Below are positions 4,786 to 9,203 of a DNA stretch of 9,203 nt, one piece after another (positions within the stretch are counted from its first letter, which is position 1; every line of letters starts with the position of its first letter). The stretch comes from an uncultured Prevotella sp. (GTDB lineage Bacteria; Bacteroidota; Bacteroidia; Bacteroidales; Bacteroidaceae), in the NCBI GenBank assembly GCA_934281565.1, contig CAKQXI010000097.1, positions 1 to 9,203 of the forward strand. Direction: 5' to 3'. The notes under the pieces are model-generated. The model saw nothing but the letters and a program-made list of their open reading frames with translations. It had not been told where the DNA came from and made no database searches. The translations under genes were made by a program, and so were the position numbers.

Positions 4786-4865
4786 TTGCAAAGGTAACAA
4801 AAAGATTTTAAACCAGCAAAAGAATTACTTAGTTTTATTATATCTTTTGCCAAAAAGGACAGAAA
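4786..4865. repeat. 80-bp promoter repeat, copy A
   Basis: This is the partner of 3624-3703, in the same orientation, with four substitutions in 80 bp and no gaps. It lies between the rpoC terminator and RNA A. The four differences include one in the -7 box (TACCTTTG here, TACTTTTG in copy B); the -33 box and the inverted repeat are unchanged. Confidence 0.92.
4789..4820 (-). promoter_or_regulatory. Promoter of RNA A and the lipocalin-like gene
   Basis: The minus strand shows TTTG (4820-4817), a 20-nt spacer, and TACCTTTG (4796-4789), a perfect Bacteroidetes promoter. The inverted repeat GCAAAAGA (4816-4823) / TCTTTTGC (4843-4850) overlaps the -33 box and is a candidate operator shared with the promoter of cassette B. 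Confidence 0.85.
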
Positions 4866-4909
4866 ACAAAGAAAGCCATAGATGATTGCTCACCTATGGC
4901 TTTCCTTGT
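4862..4909 (-). terminator. Intrinsic terminator of rpoC
   Basis: GAAAGCCATAG (4871-4881) and CTATGGCTTTC (4894-4904) are perfect 11-bp complements around a 12-nt loop. After one mismatch, AACAA/TTGTT can extend the stem. On the minus strand TTTGTTTTCTG follows. It lies about 30 nt after the rpoC stop and should end the ribosomal-protein/RNA-polymerase transcript before the accessory cassettes. Confidence 0.88.
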
Positions 4910-4932
4910 TATATCATTTATATCAAATCATA

Positions 4933-7900
4933 TCAATCATTGATATTGGACTCAGAATAATCGAGTACGTTCTTACGATTAGCTTGCATACGCTCATACT
5001 CCTCCTTGGAACCTACTATCAACTTATCCCACTGGCGGAGACCTGTACCTGCTGGAATCAAGTGACCACAAATCACATTCTCTTTCATTCCCTCAAGGTA
5101 ATCTACCTTACCACGGATAGCTGCCTCGTTCAATACCTTGGTAGTTTCCTGGAATGATGCGGCACTCATGAAGCTCTTAGTACCAAGAGCTGCACGGGTG
5201 ATACCCTGAAGTATCTGGGTAGAAGTAGCAGCAACGGCATCACGAACCTGAACCAACTTCAAGTCACGGCGCTTCAAACTTGAGTTCTCATCACGCAACT
5301 TGCGGGCTGTTACTATCTGACCCGGCTTCAAGTTCTCACTATCGCCTGCATCGGTAACGACTTTCTTACCCCAGATACGGTCATTCTCCTCTGCGAAGTC
5401 GAGCTTATCAACAAGCTCTTGCTCCAAGAACGTTGTATCACCTGGGTCATCGATACGTACCTTGCGCATCATCTGACGAACAATAATCTCGAAGTGCTTG
5501 TCATTGATCTTCACACCTTGGAGACGGTAAACATCCTGTACCTCGTTAACGATATACTCTTGAACAGCGGTAGGACCCTTGATGGCAAGAATATCGCCCG
5601 GAGTAACAACACCATCAGACAATGGAGTACCTGCACGAACGGCATCATGCTCCTGTACCAAGATTTGCTTAGACAAAGATACGAGATACTTCTTCTGGTC
5701 ACCTGTCTTAGAGGTAACGATGATCTCACGGTTACCACGCTTTACCTTACCCATGGTAATCTCACCATCGATTTCAGATACGATGGCAGGGTTGGATGGG
5801 TTACGAGCCTCGAACAACTCGGTAACACGTGGAAGACCACCGGTAATATCACCTGCACCACCTACGGCACGTGGTATCTTGACCAAAGTCTCACCAGTCT
5901 TGATGGTCTGTCCATCCTCTACGGCAACGTGACCACCCACTGGGAAGTTATATGTACCGAGAACCTGACCGTGGGCATCGACGATGTCACAAGTAGGAAC
6001 CATAGACTTGTTCTTGGAGTCGGTGATAATCTTCTCGGTCAAACCAGTTGCCTCATCGGTCTCAGCACGGTAAGTAGCACCCTCTTGAACATCATTGAAC
6101 TTCAAGGTACCAGCATACTCACTGACGATGACCGCATTGAATGGGTCCCACTTGGCAATCTTGGTGCCAGCTTCTACAATCTCACCATGCTTATGGTAGA
6201 GAGAAGAACCGTAAGGTACATTCAACGTAGAGAGAACGATATTGGTGTTAGGATCAACGAACTTAACCTCGGCAAGACGGCTCACTACCATCTCGCACTC
6301 AACATCGTTTCCATCCTCGTCTTCCTCTGTATATGGAACGGTACGCAACTCATCGAACTCGATGCGAGACTTGTTCTTGGCAACGATGCTTGCATTGGCA
6401 GCAGCGTTACCAGCCACACCACCGGCGTGGAACGTACGAAGTGTAAGCTGTGTACCCGGCTCACCAATAGCTTGTGCAGCGATGACACCTACAGCCTCAC
6501 CAAGCTGAACCATGCGAGCGGTAGCCAAGTTACGACCATAGCACTTCATGCAGACACCTTTCTTGCTCTCGCAAGTGAGCACAGAACGGATTTCGACACT
6601 TTCGATTGGAGATTCCTCAATAGCCTTAGCCTTTGGCTCGGTGATTTCCTCACCTGCGGCAACGATAAGCTCTCCAGTTGTTGGGTGAATGACATCGTGT
6701 ACGGATACACGACCCAAGATGCGCTCATACAATGAAGATATAACCTCATCACCATTCTTCAAGGCTGTGCATACCAAGCCACGCAAGGTTCCACAATCTT
6801 CCTCTGAGATGATGACATCATGGGAAACATCCACAAGACGACGGGTCAAGTAACCAGCATCGGCTGTCTTCATGGCGGTATCGGCAAGACCCTTACGAGC
6901 ACCGTGTGAAGAAATGAAGTACTCCAACACTGACATACCCTCCTTGAAGTTGGAAAGGATAGGGTTCTCAATGATCTGTGCACCCTCGGCACCTGCCTTT
7001 TGAGGCTTAGCCATCAAACCACGCATACCAGACAACTGCTTAATCTGGTCCTTAGAACCACGGGCTCCGGAATCAAGCATCATGTATACGGCATTGAAAC
7101 CTTGGTCTGCCTCTGTCATCTCTTTCATCAAGATGTTACCGAGGTCGGTATTTACGTGAGTCCATGTATCGATAACTTGGTTGTAACGCTCTGTATCGGT
7201 GATGAAACCCATGTTATAGTTGTTGGTGATTTCCTCGATTTCCTTGTGACCTTTCTCTACGATAGCCTCTTTCTCTGGTGGGATGATAATATCGCCAAGG
7301 TTGAACGAAAGACCAGCTACGTATGCCATGCGGTAACCTAAGTTCTTGATACCATCGAGGAACTCACAAGCCTCTGCCATACCTACTGCCTTGATTACAT
7401 CGGAAATCAAGCCACGGAGTGTCTTCTTGGAAATGACGTCATTGAAGAAGCCTACTTCCTCTGGGATGATCTGGTTTACGATAACACGACCCACAGATGT
7501 CTCCACCATGCGGCTCTGCAACTTACCGTCAACCAAATCCTTTACTACTACCTTGACAGGTGCATGGAGATCGCATCGTCCCTCATTGCGGGCAATCAAT
7601 GCTTCCTCAGGACCATAGAATGTCAAGCCCTCGCCCTTTGCACCCGGACGAAGCTTGGTTATATAGTAAAGACCAAGCACCATATCCTGTGAAGGAACGG
7701 TGATAGGAGCACCATTGGCTGGGTTCAAGATGTTATGGCTCTGGAGCATCAAGATCTGAGCTTCCAATACTGCCTCATTGCTCAATGGGAGGTGAACAGC
7801 CATCTGGTCACCATCGAAGTCGGCGTTGAACGCCGTACATGCCAACGGGTGCAACTGGATAGCCTTACCCTCGATCATCTTAGGCTGGAATGCCTGGATA

Positions 7901-9203
7901 CCGAGTCGGTGAAGCGTAGGGGCACGGTTCAACATGACAGGATGACCCTTCATCACATTCTCCAAGATGTCCCAGATGACAGGCTCACGGCGGTCTACTA
8001 TCTTCTTGGCACTCTTAACAGTCTTCACGATGCCACGCTCTATCAACTTACGGATGATGAATGGCTTGTAAAGCTCCGCTGCCATCAACTTTGGAAGACC
8101 GCACTCGCCCATCTTCAACTCTGGACCTACGACGATTACGGAACGAGCAGAGTAGTCAACACGCTTACCCAACAAGTTCTGACGGAAACGACCTTGCTTA
8201 CCTTTCAATGAGTCAGAGAGTGACTTCAATGGTCGGTTGCTCTCACTCTTGACAGCGGAACTCTTGCGAGAGTTATCGAACAAGCTATCCACTGCCTCCT
8301 GCAACATACGTTTCTCGTTTCGGAGGATAACCTCTGGTGCCTTGATCTCAACCAATCGCTTCAAACGGTTGTTACGGATGATGACACGACGATAGAGGTC
8401 GTTCAAATCGGATGTAGCAAAACGGCCACCGTCCAATGGAACCAATGGGCGAAGCTCTGGTGGAGTGACAGGGATAATCTTCATGATCATCCACTCTGGC
8501 TTGTTGATGCCCTTGCTGGCACGGAAGCCCTCTACAACTTGAAGACGCTTCAACGCCTCAGTCTTACGCTGCTGACTTGAATCGTTGTTGGCACGGTCGC
8601 GAAGCTCGTATGAAAGAGAGTCAAGATCGATGTTCTCCAACAACTGGTAAACAGCCTCGGCACCCATCTTGGCGATGAACTTGTTAGGGTCGCTGTCGTC
8701 AAGACGGTCGTTGTTAGGGTCTATCTGGTTGTCGATGATGTCGATATACTCATCCTCGGTCAGCAAGTCCAGCTTATGGGAACCGTTGACCTCCAATCCA
8801 TCGGCATCGGTCTTGCCCTCCATCGTACCTGGCTGGATAACTACATACTTCTCGTAGTAGATAACCGCATCAAGTTTCTTGGTAGGCATACCCAAGAGAT
8901 AACCTATCTTATTTGGGAGAGAACGGAAGTACCAGATGTGGGCAACAGGAACGACAAGCTCGATATGACCAGAACGCTCACGACGAACTTTCTTCTCAGT
9001 AACCTCAACACCACATCGGTCACAAACAATTCCCTTGTAACGGATGCGCTTATACTTACCGCAGGCACACTCATAGTCCTTGGTAGGACCAAAGATGCGC
9101 TCGCAGAAGAGACCATCACGCTCCGGCTTATATGTGCGATAATTAATAGTCTCAGGCTTAGTAACCTCACCATACGAATTTTCCAAGATCTCCTCTGGAG
9201 AAG
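4933..9203 (-). CDS. rpoC: DNA-directed RNA polymerase subunit beta', start beyond the window
   Basis: The frame runs from the right edge to the TGA at 4933-4935. The TTG at 9186 is not the start: upstream codons continue in frame as SPEEI before LENS, the conserved RpoC N-terminus, so an estimated 20-30 residues are missing. Counting from that Leu as 1, the N-terminal zinc ribbon has C40, C42, C55 and C58. The active-site Mg-binding motif NADFDGD is at 454-460 (about 7807-7827). A second zinc site lies in the DCGTLRGLVC and CESKKGVCMKC segments. The bridge-helix/trigger-loop region contains GEAVGVIAAQAIGEPGTQLT. The length of roughly 1,440 residues fits Bacteroidetes RpoC. No frameshift or lost motif is apparent. 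It encodes the catalytic core of RNA polymerase with RpoB, whose gene is expected just to the right. Confidence 0.98.
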   Translation of the reverse strand, partial: SPEEILENSYGEVTKPETINYRTYKPERDGLFCERIFGPTKDYECACGKYKRIRYKGIVCDRCGVEVTEKKVRRERSGHIELVVPVAHIWYFRSLPNKIGYLLGMPTKKLDAVIYYEKYVVIQPGTMEGKTDADGLEVNGSHKLDLLTEDEYIDIIDNQIDPNNDRLDDSDPNKFIAKMGAEAVYQLLENIDLDSLSYELRDRANNDSSQQRKTEALKRLQVVEGFRASKGINKPEWMIMKIIPVTPPELRPLVPLDGGRFATSDLNDLYRRVIIRNNRLKRLVEIKAPEVILRNEKRMLQEAVDSLFDNSRKSSAVKSESNRPLKSLSDSLKGKQGRFRQNLLGKRVDYSARSVIVVGPELKMGECGLPKLMAAELYKPFIIRKLIERGIVKTVKSAKKIVDRREPVIWDILENVMKGHPVMLNRAPTLHRLGIQAFQPKMIEGKAIQLHPLACTAFNADFDGDQMAVHLPLSNEAVLEAQILMLQSHNILNPANGAPITVPSQDMVLGLYYITKLRPGAKGEGLTFYGPEEALIARNEGRCDLHAPVKVVVKDLVDGKLQSRMVETSVGRVIVNQIIPEEVGFFNDVISKKTLRGLISDVIKAVGMAEACEFLDGIKNLGYRMAYVAGLSFNLGDIIIPPEKEAIVEKGHKEIEEITNNYNMGFITDTERYNQVIDTWTHVNTDLGNILMKEMTEADQGFNAVYMMLDSGARGSKDQIKQLSGMRGLMAKPQKAGAEGAQIIENPILSNFKEGMSVLEYFISSHGARKGLADTAMKTADAGYLTRRLVDVSHDVIISEEDCGTLRGLVCTALKNGDEVISSLYERILGRVSVHDVIHPTTGELIVAAGEEITEPKAKAIEESPIESVEIRSVLTCESKKGVCMKCYGRNLATARMVQLGEAVGVIAAQAIGEPGTQLTLRTFHAGGVAGNAAANASIVAKNKSRIEFDELRTVPYTEEDEDGNDVECEMVVSRLAEVKFVDPNTNIVLSTLNVPYGSSLYHKHGEIVEAGTKIAKWDPFNAVIVSEYAGTLKFNDVQEGATYRAETDEATGLTEKIITDSKNKSMVPTCDIVDAHGQVLGTYNFPVGGHVAVEDGQTIKTGETLVKIPRAVGGAGDITGGLPRVTELFEARNPSNPAIVSEIDGEITMGKVKRGNREIIVTSKTGDQKKYLVSLSKQILVQEHDAVRAGTPLSDGVVTPGDILAIKGPTAVQEYIVNEVQDVYRLQGVKINDKHFEIIVRQMMRKVRIDDPGDTTFLEQELVDKLDFAEENDRIWGKKVVTDAGDSENLKPGQIVTARKLRDENSSLKRRDLKLVQVRDAVAATSTQILQGITRAALGTKSFMSAASFQETTKVLNEAAIRGKVDYLEGMKENVICGHLIPAGTGLRQWDKLIVGSKEEYERMQANRKNVLDYSESNIND

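Noticed and set aside
4816..4850. Invertible (phase-variable) promoter flanked by the 8-bp inverted repeat
   Set aside because: The arms are only 8 bp and enclose 19 bp that do not contain the promoter. This is too short for the DNA inversions known in Bacteroides, and no invertase gene is nearby.
5419..6735. Long plus-strand open frame of 438 codons opposite rpoC
   Set aside because: It lies entirely within the well-conserved rpoC gene, has no family resemblance, and is the usual antisense shadow of a long biased gene. The same applies to the other open frames inside rpoC.
4933..9186. TTG at 9186 as the start of rpoC
   Set aside because: Codons upstream remain open to the window edge and spell SPEEI before LENS, the conserved RpoC N-terminus. 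The TTG is an internal Leu codon.

Overview
The window looks like chromosomal DNA of a member of the Bacteroidales (Bacteroidota), probably Prevotella-like. Three things support this. RpoC and RpsL sequences are of Bacteroidetes type. Genes have A-rich leaders without clear Shine-Dalgarno sites. Several promoters match the phylum's distinctive pattern TTTG-N19/20-TAnnTTTG. The genus is inference.

All recognisable genes lie on the minus strand, so the region reads from right to left. At the right edge is rpoC (4933-9203), whose first codons lie outside the window; it ends in a strong intrinsic terminator (4862-4909). At the left edge are a DUF3467 family gene (317-643) with its own promoter and the first 21 codons of rpsL (1-64). 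From memory of Bacteroidetes genomes, rpoC, the DUF3467 gene, rpsL, rpsG and fusA are usual neighbours. The roughly 4 kb between rpoC and the DUF3467 gene therefore looks like an accessory insertion into a housekeeping locus.

The accessory block has a two-cassette layout. Each cassette starts with an almost identical 80-bp promoter repeat (4786-4865 and 3624-3703, 76/80 identical). Next comes a 280-330 nt structured leader or small RNA ending in a terminator-like hairpin (RNA A about 4457-4784, RNA B about 3343-3622). Then come one or two lipoprotein genes, and finally an almost identical 51-bp long-hairpin repeat (3886-3936 and 1081-1131, 48/51 identical). Cassette A carries a small lipocalin-like lipoprotein (3965-4390). 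Cassette B carries a two-gene operon of Ig-like (Big_2) lipoproteins (2584-3297 and 1244-2566), the second with a fimbrillin-like N-terminal part. Boundaries are conserved while RNA and cargo differ, which suggests modular exchange or duplication. Between the cassettes a plus-strand promoter runs straight into a terminator, predicting an RNA of only about 50 nt (3799-3848).

The lipoproteins would be exported and lipid-anchored, probably at the cell surface. No clear promoter lies between either RNA and its lipoprotein gene, so expression may depend on read-through of the RNA's terminator. This makes the RNAs candidate attenuators, although independent small RNAs are equally possible. The stretch 644-1243 has no gene but holds an inverted repeat next to the DUF3467 promoter, the long hairpin, and a degenerate array with an exact 23-bp period.
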